Assembly: GCA_964194555.1 (NCBI GenBank)
Contig: CAXMMT010000030.1
Span: 1 to 44,164 of the forward strand
Source of the DNA: SZUA-217 sp964194555
GTDB lineage: Bacteria > Actinomycetota > Acidimicrobiia > Spongiisociales > ZC4RG35
Direction of reading: 5' to 3'
DNA: 44,164 nt
Below the pieces are notes generated by a model, which was not told the origin of the DNA, made no database searches, and saw only the letters and a program-made list of their open reading frames with translations. The translations under genes were made by a program, and so were the position numbers. Shown piece by piece: positions 1-7,916 of the stretch; positions within the stretch are counted from its first letter, which is position 1; each line of letters opens with the position of its first letter.

Positions 1-1
1 G

Positions 2-1351
2 TACTGCACCCAGACCGCGGACTGCACCCAGTCAGGTTTCTTCACCGGTATTACCGGCGTGGAGGCTGTGGACGCCACAACCGTCACAATCACATTCGAA
101 ACTGAGACGCCGTTCCCGTACAACGCTTTCGTGAGCTTCCAGTCACCGATCTTGCAGAAGGCGCAGTTCGAGAATTGCGTGGGTACAGATGCGGTTGCTT
201 GTACCGATGAGAACTTCGGACCGATTGGAACCGGCCCCTACATGGTGAGCGAGTTCAAGGTCAACGACACGGCTCTGTATGACTACAACCCGAATTATCG
301 GGGCGCCGCAGACGGCAAGCCGTTCTTCGGCACTGTGCTGATCAAGGGTGGCGGCGACGCTGAGGCATCGGCCCGTTCTGTTCTCGTACTTGGTGAGGCT
401 GACTACGGCTGGAACCTGCAGGTCGACCCTGTGGTATTGGCCAACATGGAAGCCACTGGTATCGGTGTGGTTCTCGCTAGTTTCGCATCCAGCGTCGAGC
501 GTCTGATGATCAACCAGACCGATCCGAACCCCGATCTCGGTGATCAGCGTTCAGAGCCCGGCACGACTCATCCGTTCCTGACGGATCCGGCCGTGTACCA
601 GGCCCTGAGCATGGCAATCAATCGTCAAGAGTTGGTTGATGTTGGTTACGGCTTCGCCGGTCGTCCCACATGCAATGTGTGGCCAGGAGACCCGTACGCA
701 TCGACTGCCAACGACGCCTGCCTGACCCAGGACATTGACGGTGCAAACGCACTGCTCGATGAGGCCGGTTACGCCGACACCGATGGTGACGGCATCCGCG
801 AGGATCCGGACACGGGTGATCCGCTGTTTGTTCTGTACCAGACCTCGACAAACTCTGTCAGGCAGAGCAACCAGGATCTGGTCAAGTCCTATTGGGCTCA
901 GATCGGTGTCGACACAGAACTCAAGAACATCGACGCTTCGGTGTTCTTTGGTGGTGACCCTGCAAGCCCTGACACCTACCAGGTGTTCTACTCAGACATC
1001 GAGATGTACACCAATGGTGCCGGTGGCCCGGACCCCCAGACATACATGGGTAACTGGACTACAGACCAGGTCATCTCACCGAGCACCAACTTCGGTGGAG
1101 GAAACATCCCCCGTTATTCGGATGCCGAATACGATGCTCTGTACTTGGAGTTGACCAAGACGAGGGAACTGGAACGTCGAATCGAGATCGTCAAGGAGCT
1201 GAACGACCTCGTCATTCAGGCCGGGGCGATGATCCCCCTGATCTGGCGTGGATTGGTCTCGGCCTTCGCCAACTCGATCACTGGCACCGGAGACCTGAAC
1301 GGTTGGGACTCTGAGTACTGGAACATCGAAGACTGGGGACGCAGCGAGTGA
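2..1351 (+). CDS. ABC transporter substrate-binding protein, family 5 (peptide/oligopeptide type), 5' truncated by window edge
   Basis: The reading frame is open from base 2, so the N-terminus and signal peptide lie outside the window; the GTG at 59 is internal. About 449 residues remain, which is most of a family 5 extracytoplasmic solute-binding protein (DppA/OppA type). Family features seen are an early 'GTGPY' segment, a 'QALSMAINRQELV' helix, the 'ALLDEAGYADTDGDG' loop and a C-terminal 'IPLIWRG' segment. Such proteins capture peptides or similar solutes outside the cell and deliver them to an ABC permease. No permease or ATPase gene follows; the next DNA is gene debris, so the rest of the transporter is either upstream or elsewhere. 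The substrate cannot be deduced. Confidence 0.9.
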   Translation, partial: YCTQTADCTQSGFFTGITGVEAVDATTVTITFETETPFPYNAFVSFQSPILQKAQFENCVGTDAVACTDENFGPIGTGPYMVSEFKVNDTALYDYNPNYRGAADGKPFFGTVLIKGGGDAEASARSVLVLGEADYGWNLQVDPVVLANMEATGIGVVLASFASSVERLMINQTDPNPDLGDQRSEPGTTHPFLTDPAVYQALSMAINRQELVDVGYGFAGRPTCNVWPGDPYASTANDACLTQDIDGANALLDEAGYADTDGDGIREDPDTGDPLFVLYQTSTNSVRQSNQDLVKSYWAQIGVDTELKNIDASVFFGGDPASPDTYQVFYSDIEMYTNGAGGPDPQTYMGNWTTDQVISPSTNFGGGNIPRYSDAEYDALYLELTKTRELERRIEIVKELNDLVIQAGAMIPLIWRGLVSAFANSITGTGDLNGWDSEYWNIEDWGRSE

Positions 1352-1532
1352 CGTCGAGATAGCGGTCCACCTTGCCGAAACACGCTCGAATCGGTGGGCT
1401 TAGCGGCTCTCCCGTATTCGCTCACCCAGTAGGAGTGCGAGTCAACCTTCACGGTGAAGTCGTAGTCAAGCCACACGGAAACTTCTTCTTGATCGGCCTT
1501 ATCAGCGGTCACTGTTATGTGGGGCTGTTGAG
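1352..1532. other. Non-coding stretch with no recognised content
   Basis: About 180 bases separate the transporter gene from the broken hydrolase. Reading both strands I see no convincing gene, hairpin terminator or repeat copy. Permease genes would be expected here for a family 5 transporter and are absent. Confidence 0.5.
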
Positions 1533-2130
1533 GTGGTCCGTGAGCGGCAGATCGAGTCAAGTACAGGTAGGTTCCTTCCAGTGGATTACCCGTCTCGCAA
1601 CATTCGTTTCACCACAACCGAAGACGGGGTCGATATTGCGTTTTGGGAGATTGGGGAGGGCAAACCGGTCGTCATACTCAACAGCTTCGGTCTTAGTCAT
1701 GCCGAATTTGAGTGGGAGGTCCCTTCAATCGCTTCGTTCTATTCGGCTATGGCTGAGCGCTATCGAGTGATCCGGTTCGACCCGAGAGGTTGGGGCCTTT
1801 CGGGTGACCCCCCCGGTGGATGGGGTTCCGCTACCGAGTCAGGGGCGCAACAGGGGATGTCAACTCGTGAGATGGGTTTGGATGTTGAGGCTGTGGCGGC
1901 GGCTCTCGAACTCGACAGTTTCGCTCTCCTGGCCGTCAGTCTTCTGGGTCCCGTCGCTATCGCATATGCGGCAATACACCCAGAAGTTTCAGAACTGATC
2001 CTCTGTGACGCCATGTCGAGCAACGCCACCGGTTGGCTCGGCCCCACTCTGCGTACCCAGATTGGTCTGAGCAAGCTGGAGAAAGAGGCAGGCGAGTCGG
2101 TGTTCAGCCCGTGGGAGAGGGTCGGACCAC
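1533..2130 (+). pseudogene. Alpha/beta hydrolase fragment, 3' truncated and joined to integrase
   Basis: A GTG start at 1533 opens a frame whose first ~195 residues look like the alpha/beta hydrolase module found in front of LuxR or cyclase domains ('TTEDGVDIAFWEIGEG', 'RFDPRGWGLSGD', 'AYAAIHPE'). The nucleophile elbow is degenerate: residues 134-138 read AVSLL, where GxSxG is expected. After about residue 195 the frame runs on to 2348 but only as an out-of-frame shadow of the integrase, so the hydrolase has lost its last third including the catalytic His region. The exact junction, near 2108-2130, cannot be fixed without homologues. The module resembles the N-terminal half of the complete hydrolase-cyclase at 18554. 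Confidence 0.7.
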
Positions 2131-3018
2131 ATGACGAAGCTGAATATCAAGGAGAAGACAAGGCATGGGTACGCAGATCTGCTGCGGTCACGAGTTCTGC
2201 CCACTTTCGGCGAGTATCAGCTACGACGTATAGATCCGGCTTCGATTCGTGCCTGGGTCTCGGAGATGGCCGAGGCAGGTCTCTCGCCAGCACGGATACG
2301 GCACGCACATCAGGTTCTCCGCACAAGCCTTCAGCAGGCAGTCGATGATGGCCTCATAGCGAAGAATCCTGCCGATCGGATTGATTTACCGAAAGGACGG
2401 GAGCGTGAAATGCTCGCCCTGACAGCCGTGCAGCTTCATGAGCTTGCCCAGCACGCCGATGTCGTCCGGTCTGGTGAAGGAAGACTGATCTCTTTTTTGG
2501 GTTACAGCGGACTCCGATGGAGCGAGGTTGTGGCCCTTCGACACCGTTCGATCGACCTACTCAACAGGCGAGTTCACGTTCGGGAGGCTGCGACGGATGT
2601 TGGTGGGCGGCTGGTCTTCGACTCGCCCAAGTCCCACCGGCAGCGGACCGTTGTTCTGCCACGATCCGTGGTTCGCCTGTTGGATGAAGGGCTGGAAATC
2701 CCCTGTCCCGATGGTCATGTCTTTTCTGCTCCTGAAGGCGGCCCGCTCCGATCTTCGAATTACCGGCGCAAGGTGTGGTCTCCGACCCTCAAGCTTCTTA
2801 CCGCCGATCATCCTGAACTGCGTGGCCTTCGAATTCATGACATGCGGCACACGGCGGCCTCGCTGGCGATCTCTTGTGGAGCGAACGTCAAGGTGGTGCA
2901 GCGGATGCTCGGTCACCGTCACGCATCCATGACACTGGACCGCTACGGGCACCTATACACAGAGGATTTGGAGGCGGTAGCGGACCGATTAGATGAGACG
3001 TGTTTGAGCGTGGCGTGA
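2131..3018 (+). CDS. Tyrosine recombinase (phage/ICE-type integrase), N-terminal domain missing
   Basis: This 295-residue protein carries a SAM-like core-binding domain (about 1-85) and a complete catalytic domain. The active-site set is visible: R129 in 'GYSGLRW', K167, H236 and R239 in 'HDMRHT', H262 in 'LGHRHAS' and the nucleophile Y272 in 'LDRYGHL'. Family members usually start 60-80 residues earlier with an arm-binding domain; here the upstream frame is open only to 2071 and encodes nothing recognisable, so the 5' end was replaced by the hydrolase fragment. The gene points at tRNA-Lys, whose 3' end is 85 bp away, the usual place for an integrase beside its attachment site. No other element gene remains. 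It may be inactive. Confidence 0.85.
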   Translation: MTKLNIKEKTRHGYADLLRSRVLPTFGEYQLRRIDPASIRAWVSEMAEAGLSPARIRHAHQVLRTSLQQAVDDGLIAKNPADRIDLPKGREREMLALTAVQLHELAQHADVVRSGEGRLISFLGYSGLRWSEVVALRHRSIDLLNRRVHVREAATDVGGRLVFDSPKSHRQRTVVLPRSVVRLLDEGLEIPCPDGHVFSAPEGGPLRSSNYRRKVWSPTLKLLTADHPELRGLRIHDMRHTAASLAISCGANVKVVQRMLGHRHASMTLDRYGHLYTEDLEAVADRLDETCLSVA

Positions 3019-3103
3019 TGCCGAATTGGACCACACGTGGACCATGGCTGCCCAAGAACCGCCAGTCGGTAGGGACACAAGCCTCTGAACTGGTCTTATG
3101 AAG

Positions 3104-3176
3104 TGGGTCCCGTGGGAATCGAACCCACAACCTTCGGGTTAAAAGCCCGCTGCTCTGCCAATTGAGCTAGGGACCC
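3104..3176 (-). tRNA. tRNA-Lys (anticodon UUU)
   Basis: The minus strand folds into a 73-nt cloverleaf. The acceptor stem GGGTCCC pairs with GGGACCC, the D-arm lies in 'GCTCAATTGGCAGAGC', the anticodon loop reads CTTTTAA (anticodon TTT), and the T-arm is GTGGG TTCGATT CCCAC. The outermost anticodon-stem pair is a G-A mismatch. The discriminator is A and CCA is not encoded. The tRNA 3' end faces the truncated integrase, so it is the likely former attachment site. Confidence 0.95.
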
Positions 3177-3232
3177 TGAATAGCAGAGGGTAATTCCCAA
3201 CGATCGCTGCACACAGTCGAAGGGAGGTCTGG

Positions 3233-3238
3233 CAGGAT
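3233..3238 (+). promoter_or_regulatory. Putative -10 box CAGGAT for a leaderless transcript
   Basis: CAGGAT ends 8 nt before the ATG at 3247 and no Shine-Dalgarno sequence is visible, so transcription probably begins at or next to the start codon. Confidence 0.45.
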
Positions 3239-3246
3239 CTGTTCGA

Positions 3247-5052
3247 ATGAGCGTGATCCGTTTTGGCATCTCGAATCTCCCTCCCGACGATGGTGACGAT
3301 GAGGAATACATCGACTCGCTTGTCGATCAGGGACATCGGGCGCTCGAACTACCTTTCACAGGTGGGTTTCCCTGGAAGCAAAAGCGGTGTGAACAATTCG
3401 GTGCCTTGGCCGCCGAGCGAGATATCCGAATGTCTGTTCATGCTCCCTATTTTGCTGGTCTGACAATTCAGGATGAGGACAAAGGCAAACAGTCACTTGC
3501 CGCCTTGGAACACACCATGAAGCTGGGCAAGTGGCTCGGTGCCCCCGTTATCGTTGCCCACTTCGGTTCCAACTACGACGAAGACCCCGAAGTCCTCATG
3601 GATCGGATTCGTGCCCGTCTCGAATATATCGCGCCCAAAGTCGAGTCACTCGGCGTCGGGTTGGGTCTCGAAACTGCCGGTAACAAGAGGTCGTTTGGGA
3701 GTCTGGGCGACATCGCTCAGCTTGCTTCCGAATTCTCCTTTGTTCGGCCTGTCGTCGACTGGGCCCACGTCCATGCGATGACCGGTGGCGGTCTGACATC
3801 CAAGGAGGCGTTCACGTCGGTTCTCAGCTTCATCCGCGACAGTTTCCCCGGCTGGATGATCCAGCCTCTGCAGGTGCAGTTCTCCGACAATGAGTTCGGC
3901 AAGGCGGGGGAAATACGCCACGTCGCATACGGCGAAGGCAGCTTGCGAGTCGGTCCGCTGGTTGATGCGGCGGAGGAGTTGGCGATGTCGATGGTCCTCA
4001 TCTCCGAGGCAAGGAACATGAAAAGTCATGCCCTCATCTGGGAGGAAGTTCAAAGGCACACCGGATCGGCGGGAAACACATCACAAAGAATGGTCGCTTT
4101 GGCACCAATCGACTTTCCGTCACCGATCAGGGGAACAGTGGACAGCAAACACTTCAAACCCGGTGATCTCGACCGACCGATAAGGCTCAGCAACACCGAC
4201 AAGGTCTTCTTTCCCGAGGATGGCTACACCAAAGGCGACCTGATCCAGTACTACGCTTCGATCGCACCTGTCCTCTTGCCTCATCTCGACGGCAGGCCGA
4301 TCTCAATGTCGCGTTATCCCGATGGGATAAGCGGATCATCGTTCTACGAGAAGCGGGCTCCTGGACATCAGCCGGATTGGATGCGGACTGTGCCGGTCGT
4401 GTCCGATTCTCAGGGTGGGACTGTCGACTTTCTGCTCGCCGACTCGAGTGAAGCTTTGATGTGGTTCGCCAACATGGGTTGCATCGAAGTTCATCCCTTC
4501 CACTCCCGGGCGGAAGATCCTGACATGCCCACCTATGCCGTCTTCGACTTCGACCCCGCGGAGGGCTCCAACTGGGGCCAGGTCGTTGTGGCGGCGCAGC
4601 TACTGAAGGTCGCCTTGGCTCAGCTTGGCCTTGTGGGCTATCCGAAGCTCTCGGGCTCGAGGGGTTTGCATGTGTATGTGCCCCTGGAGCCGATACACGA
4701 GCACGCCCGTGTTAGGCGTTTCGTTGGAGAAGTCGGTGAGTATCTGGCCGCCGCTAACCCAGAGGACATCACCATGGATTGGGATAAGCCGAAGAGGAGG
4801 GGGAAGGTCTTTGTTGATCACAATCGCAACGCGAGTGGACAGACTGTGGCTTCGGTTTACTCCGTGAGACCGTTGCCCGGCGCTCCAGTGTCGGCCCCGC
4901 TGACATGGGAGGAGGTCGACAGCTTCTCCAATGGGGATGTCACGATTGCCAACCTCTGGGATCGCTTGCAGCGGTTTGGAGATTTGTTCGCACCGGTCAT
5001 AGAAGCCGGGCAAACCCTTGACGCTGCGGAAGATGCGCTGGGCATCTCGTGA
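3247..5052 (+). CDS. Fusion of endonuclease IV-like TIM barrel with LigD-type primase-polymerase domain
   Basis: A 601-residue two-domain protein. Residues 1-275 resemble archaeal-style endonuclease IV (AP endonuclease family 2, xylose-isomerase-like TIM barrel): H65 in 'VHAPYF', H105 in 'VAHFGS', E142 in 'GLETAG', D171, H174 and H176 in 'DWAHVHA', E222/H225 in 'GEIRH' and E254 match metal-ligand positions, but the expected His before 'FSD' is Q211. Residues 305-560 match the LigD polymerase domain used in bacterial NHEJ: D434/D436 in 'FDFDP', H475 in 'SGSRGLH', D524 in 'VDHNRN', then 'GAPVSAPLTWEE'. There is no ligase or phosphoesterase domain and no Ku gene in the window. The likely role is repair of abasic or broken DNA ends with gap filling. 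The fusion is inferred from sequence only. Confidence 0.85.
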   Translation: MSVIRFGISNLPPDDGDDEEYIDSLVDQGHRALELPFTGGFPWKQKRCEQFGALAAERDIRMSVHAPYFAGLTIQDEDKGKQSLAALEHTMKLGKWLGAPVIVAHFGSNYDEDPEVLMDRIRARLEYIAPKVESLGVGLGLETAGNKRSFGSLGDIAQLASEFSFVRPVVDWAHVHAMTGGGLTSKEAFTSVLSFIRDSFPGWMIQPLQVQFSDNEFGKAGEIRHVAYGEGSLRVGPLVDAAEELAMSMVLISEARNMKSHALIWEEVQRHTGSAGNTSQRMVALAPIDFPSPIRGTVDSKHFKPGDLDRPIRLSNTDKVFFPEDGYTKGDLIQYYASIAPVLLPHLDGRPISMSRYPDGISGSSFYEKRAPGHQPDWMRTVPVVSDSQGGTVDFLLADSSEALMWFANMGCIEVHPFHSRAEDPDMPTYAVFDFDPAEGSNWGQVVVAAQLLKVALAQLGLVGYPKLSGSRGLHVYVPLEPIHEHARVRRFVGEVGEYLAAANPEDITMDWDKPKRRGKVFVDHNRNASGQTVASVYSVRPLPGAPVSAPLTWEEVDSFSNGDVTIANLWDRLQRFGDLFAPVIEAGQTLDAAEDALGIS

Positions 5053-5107
5053 ACCACCCAGGCGGGGGTCGCGAAAAGCGGATTATCGCGCAGTCAGAGA
5101 CCGCCTG

Positions 5108-5113
5108 TAGGAT
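5108..5113 (+). promoter_or_regulatory. -10 box TAGGAT, leaderless
   Basis: TAGGAT is followed by 6 nt and the ATG at 5120. There is no ribosome binding site. Confidence 0.5.
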
Positions 5114-5119
5114 TGTGGG

Positions 5120-6196
5120 ATGGACCTATACGCCCGCATCAACATTCTGGGCGGTCTTTCGGTCCGGCTCAGGCGCGGCGGTCTCGACGAGGCCATCGCG
5201 CTCGACAATGATCCTATCGGGCGTGCCAAGGGCTGGGCCAAGCAGGGAGTGGACTATCTCCACATAGTCGATTTGGACGCCGCGGCCTATGGTGACTATC
5301 GCAACCGCGACCTGATTGCCGAGTTGGTCGATGAGTTGAGGATCCCGGTCCAGGTGGCCGGTGGCATCAGGTCTGAGGGTGAAGCCGAGCGTCTCATTAG
5401 TGCCGGTGCCTGGCGGATCGTCATGGGTACCGCCGCAATCGAGAATCAGATCATGGTCTGGGACCTATGTCGGGAGTACCCGGACAAGATCGTCGTCTCA
5501 CTCGATGTCCGACCCGACGAGGAGATCGCCACCCAGGGTTGGACGCAAAACAGCGGCCGATTCCTCGAAGAGGTGCTCATCGAGATGTCCTCCGCTGGTG
5601 CTGTTGCCTTTCTCGTTGCCGAAGCGGGAAGAGACGCTCTCACCGATGCACCCAACCTCGCAATCCTGGCCGAGGCCTTGGCCACCGTGGAAGAGCCGGT
5701 CATTGCCTCCGGTGGTGTCAGGGATCTAGAAGATCTCCGTGGTCTTCTCCAGTTGGAGGCCAACGGTCGCCGGCTGGGCGGGCTCATCGTGGGTCGGGAG
5801 GTGACGGCCGGCCGATTCACCGTTGCGGAGGCGAAGGACGTCCTTGCTGGTGGCGGACCGCTGCGGGCACCAGGGGGGATCAGCTCGACACGCACGTCGG
5901 TCGGTGTCGAATCACTCACGAATGCCCTCGAGTTCTACGGGGAAGTACTCGGATTTGATCAGGTTCGATCACCATCTCAAGGAGTTGTTGCAGCCGTTGT
6001 CCAGGCGGCCCCCGGTCAGGAGATCGAGTTGGTCGAGGGAGGAACTGCCCGCCCTGATGCCCTCGTTTTTCAGGTCGAAAACGTGGAGAGGTGGAAAGAC
6101 CACCTCCACAACACCGGAGTGTCCGCGGCCACGACGTCGCTCGGGCTCGAGATCATGGACCCTGACGGTCTGGTCATCCGTCTCGAGGCAGACTGA
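5120..6196 (+). CDS. HisA/PriA-like phosphoribosyl isomerase fused to a VOC (glyoxalase-like) domain
   Basis: Residues 1-245 form a HisA-family (beta/alpha)8 barrel: 'HIVDLDAA', the first phosphate-binding loop 'VAGGIRS', 'VVSLDVR' (D129), 'GRDALTDAPN' (D172) and the second phosphate loop 'IASGGVRDLEDL'. HisA isomerises ProFAR to PRFAR in histidine synthesis. The strand-1 aspartate that normally acts as general base appears as N8 in 'ARINILGG'. Residues 255-358 look like a single vicinal-oxygen-chelate module ('ALEFYGEVLGFD', 'IMDPDGLVIRL'). This is longer than the usual ~240 residue HisA. No other his gene is nearby. It may be the lineage's true HisA or a repurposed paralogue, so I leave the symbol blank. 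Confidence 0.75.
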   Translation: MDLYARINILGGLSVRLRRGGLDEAIALDNDPIGRAKGWAKQGVDYLHIVDLDAAAYGDYRNRDLIAELVDELRIPVQVAGGIRSEGEAERLISAGAWRIVMGTAAIENQIMVWDLCREYPDKIVVSLDVRPDEEIATQGWTQNSGRFLEEVLIEMSSAGAVAFLVAEAGRDALTDAPNLAILAEALATVEEPVIASGGVRDLEDLRGLLQLEANGRRLGGLIVGREVTAGRFTVAEAKDVLAGGGPLRAPGGISSTRTSVGVESLTNALEFYGEVLGFDQVRSPSQGVVAAVVQAAPGQEIELVEGGTARPDALVFQVENVERWKDHLHNTGVSAATTSLGLEIMDPDGLVIRLEAD

Positions 6197-7756
6197 TCAG
6201 CGGATCAGGGTGCGTGACTGTTCCCTCATGTACTGACGTAGATACCACGGGCCTCCTCCGCCTGCTCCAGACGTCCCCGAGCCCTTCCATCCGCCGAACG
6301 ACTGAATGTCCGGCCAGGCGCCGGTCGTAGCCCCAGCGGCCCGGTTCACATACGTGACGCCCGCCTCTATTTCGCTGAACCACTTGTCGATCTCCCGCTC
6401 GTCTGTCGAGAAAAGACCTGCCGTGAGCCCGAACTCGGTGTCATTGGAGAGGGCGAGCCCTTCCTCCAGATCCGATACTCCAGTCACCGCCACCAAGGGC
6501 ATGAACAGCTCCTCGCTCCAGATCCAGGAGTCGAGGGGTGCGAAGACGACGGTGGGCTCGACGAAGTGACCTCTTGTCAGATCACCATCGGTCAGGACCT
6601 TGCCTCCGACGAGGATCGTTCCACCACTGCTTCGCACCTCGTCGACAGCTTTCTCGAACCTTGTGACGACGCCTCTCTCGATTAGCGGGCCCATGAAGGT
6701 TGACCGATCAAACGGGCTGCCCACCTGGAGGCCGGCGGTGGCGCTCACCAGTTTGTCGACTAACTCGTCGTGGACGGAGTGCTCGACGTAAACCCGGGAG
6801 GTGGCGCTGCACTTCTGGCCGCTCAATCCGAAGGCGCCTCGCACTATCCCCTGTGTGGCGAGGTCCAGATCTGCGGATCTGGTGACTACCACCGGGTTTT
6901 TGCCACCCATTTCACAGGAGACGGGTTTGGGACGATTCTCGCTGGCAGTCTGCAGCAAGTGCATTCCCACCGGGTAAGACCCGGTGAACGTGATCCCGTC
7001 GACACCGTTGTGGTGGGTCATGTGCTCACCAATCACCACGCCCGCCCCTGTCAGAATGTGGAGGGCCCCGTCGGGGAGTCCGGCCTCATCCATCACCCGG
7101 TGGAACTCGAGAGCCATCAGGGCACCGGTGTTCGACGGCTTGACGATGACCGTGTTGCCGGTCAGCAGGGCACCGATGCTGGGGCCGGCCGCAAGAGCCA
7201 TCGGGAAGTTGAACGGAGAAATCACCGCCCAGACCCCGTATGGCCTGAGGACAGAAGTGTTGGTCTCATTGGCGCCAAGGGAGCTGAGGGGAGTGACAAA
7301 CCCGTCGTGGTCGGTGATCTGGCGGGCGTAGTACCTGAAGAACTCCACCGTCTCGGCCACATCGCCTAGAGATTCGAGGCGGCTCTTTCCGACTTCATAT
7401 GACATCAAGGCGGAGATTTCGAAGATCTGCTCCTCCATGATGTCGGCAGCCGTGAGCATGAGGTCGCGGCGTGCCTCCCATCCCCAAGCCTCCCACTCGG
7501 GGGCGAAGACGCTCGCAGCAGAGATTGCGTCGTCTACGTCGTCGGTTGTTGCTTGGGCATATCGTCCGACGAGGATGTCGCGGTCGATGGGCGACACCTC
7601 CTCAAAAAGATCCCTGTCGCGTCGATGCTCTCCGTTGACGATCACGCCGTGTGACTGACCGAGGCGCGACTGCACGTCGACAACGGCCTTCTCGAAGGAG
7701 GTGTTGAGCTCTTCGTTGTCGGCCGACATGGTGGCGTATGTGATCTTCAAGGCCAT
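6197..7756 (-). CDS. L-glutamate gamma-semialdehyde (1-pyrroline-5-carboxylate) dehydrogenase-like aldehyde dehydrogenase
   Basis: A 519-residue NAD(P)-dependent aldehyde dehydrogenase. The Rossmann region has 'ISPFNFPMA' and 'TFTGSYPVG', the general base is E282 in 'CEMGGKNP', and the nucleophile is C316 in 'SGQKCSA'. The C-terminal 'SFGGWKGSGTSG' and 'GGPWYLRQYMREQS' are typical of the P5C dehydrogenase branch, which oxidises P5C/glutamate semialdehyde to glutamate. ATG 7756 is preferred over the longer frame to 7855 because an AAGAGGATC ribosome site lies just upstream and the extension is not ALDH-like. Proline dehydrogenase and ProC are 20 kb away, so the pathway is present but split. 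The gene ends tail-to-tail with the HisA-like gene with no gap. Confidence 0.85.
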   Translation of the reverse strand: MALKITYATMSADNEELNTSFEKAVVDVQSRLGQSHGVIVNGEHRRDRDLFEEVSPIDRDILVGRYAQATTDDVDDAISAASVFAPEWEAWGWEARRDLMLTAADIMEEQIFEISALMSYEVGKSRLESLGDVAETVEFFRYYARQITDHDGFVTPLSSLGANETNTSVLRPYGVWAVISPFNFPMALAAGPSIGALLTGNTVIVKPSNTGALMALEFHRVMDEAGLPDGALHILTGAGVVIGEHMTHHNGVDGITFTGSYPVGMHLLQTASENRPKPVSCEMGGKNPVVVTRSADLDLATQGIVRGAFGLSGQKCSATSRVYVEHSVHDELVDKLVSATAGLQVGSPFDRSTFMGPLIERGVVTRFEKAVDEVRSSGGTILVGGKVLTDGDLTRGHFVEPTVVFAPLDSWIWSEELFMPLVAVTGVSDLEEGLALSNDTEFGLTAGLFSTDEREIDKWFSEIEAGVTYVNRAAGATTGAWPDIQSFGGWKGSGTSGAGGGGPWYLRQYMREQSRTLIR

Positions 7757-7916
7757 CGTTGATCCTCTTGGTGCCAAATTGCGAACAGTGGGACGATACA
7801 TGCTCGCCCCGGTGGAAATGCCAGAAGATCTTCTGATGTGGGTCGGGTGACCCATGGTTTGCGTATGGGTCTATCGACCGGTACGGACTGGCACGATTGA
7901 GTCCGATCAATAATGC

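Noticed and set aside
2131..2348. C-terminal part of the hydrolase frame as a real protein tail
   Set aside because: It overlaps the integrase in another frame and shows no hydrolase-like residues, so it is read-through beyond the break.
3596..4059. Long minus-strand frames inside the endonuclease IV/LigD-polymerase gene
   Set aside because: They mirror the codon structure of the true gene in a GC-rich genome and have no recognisable domain, start signal or spacing.
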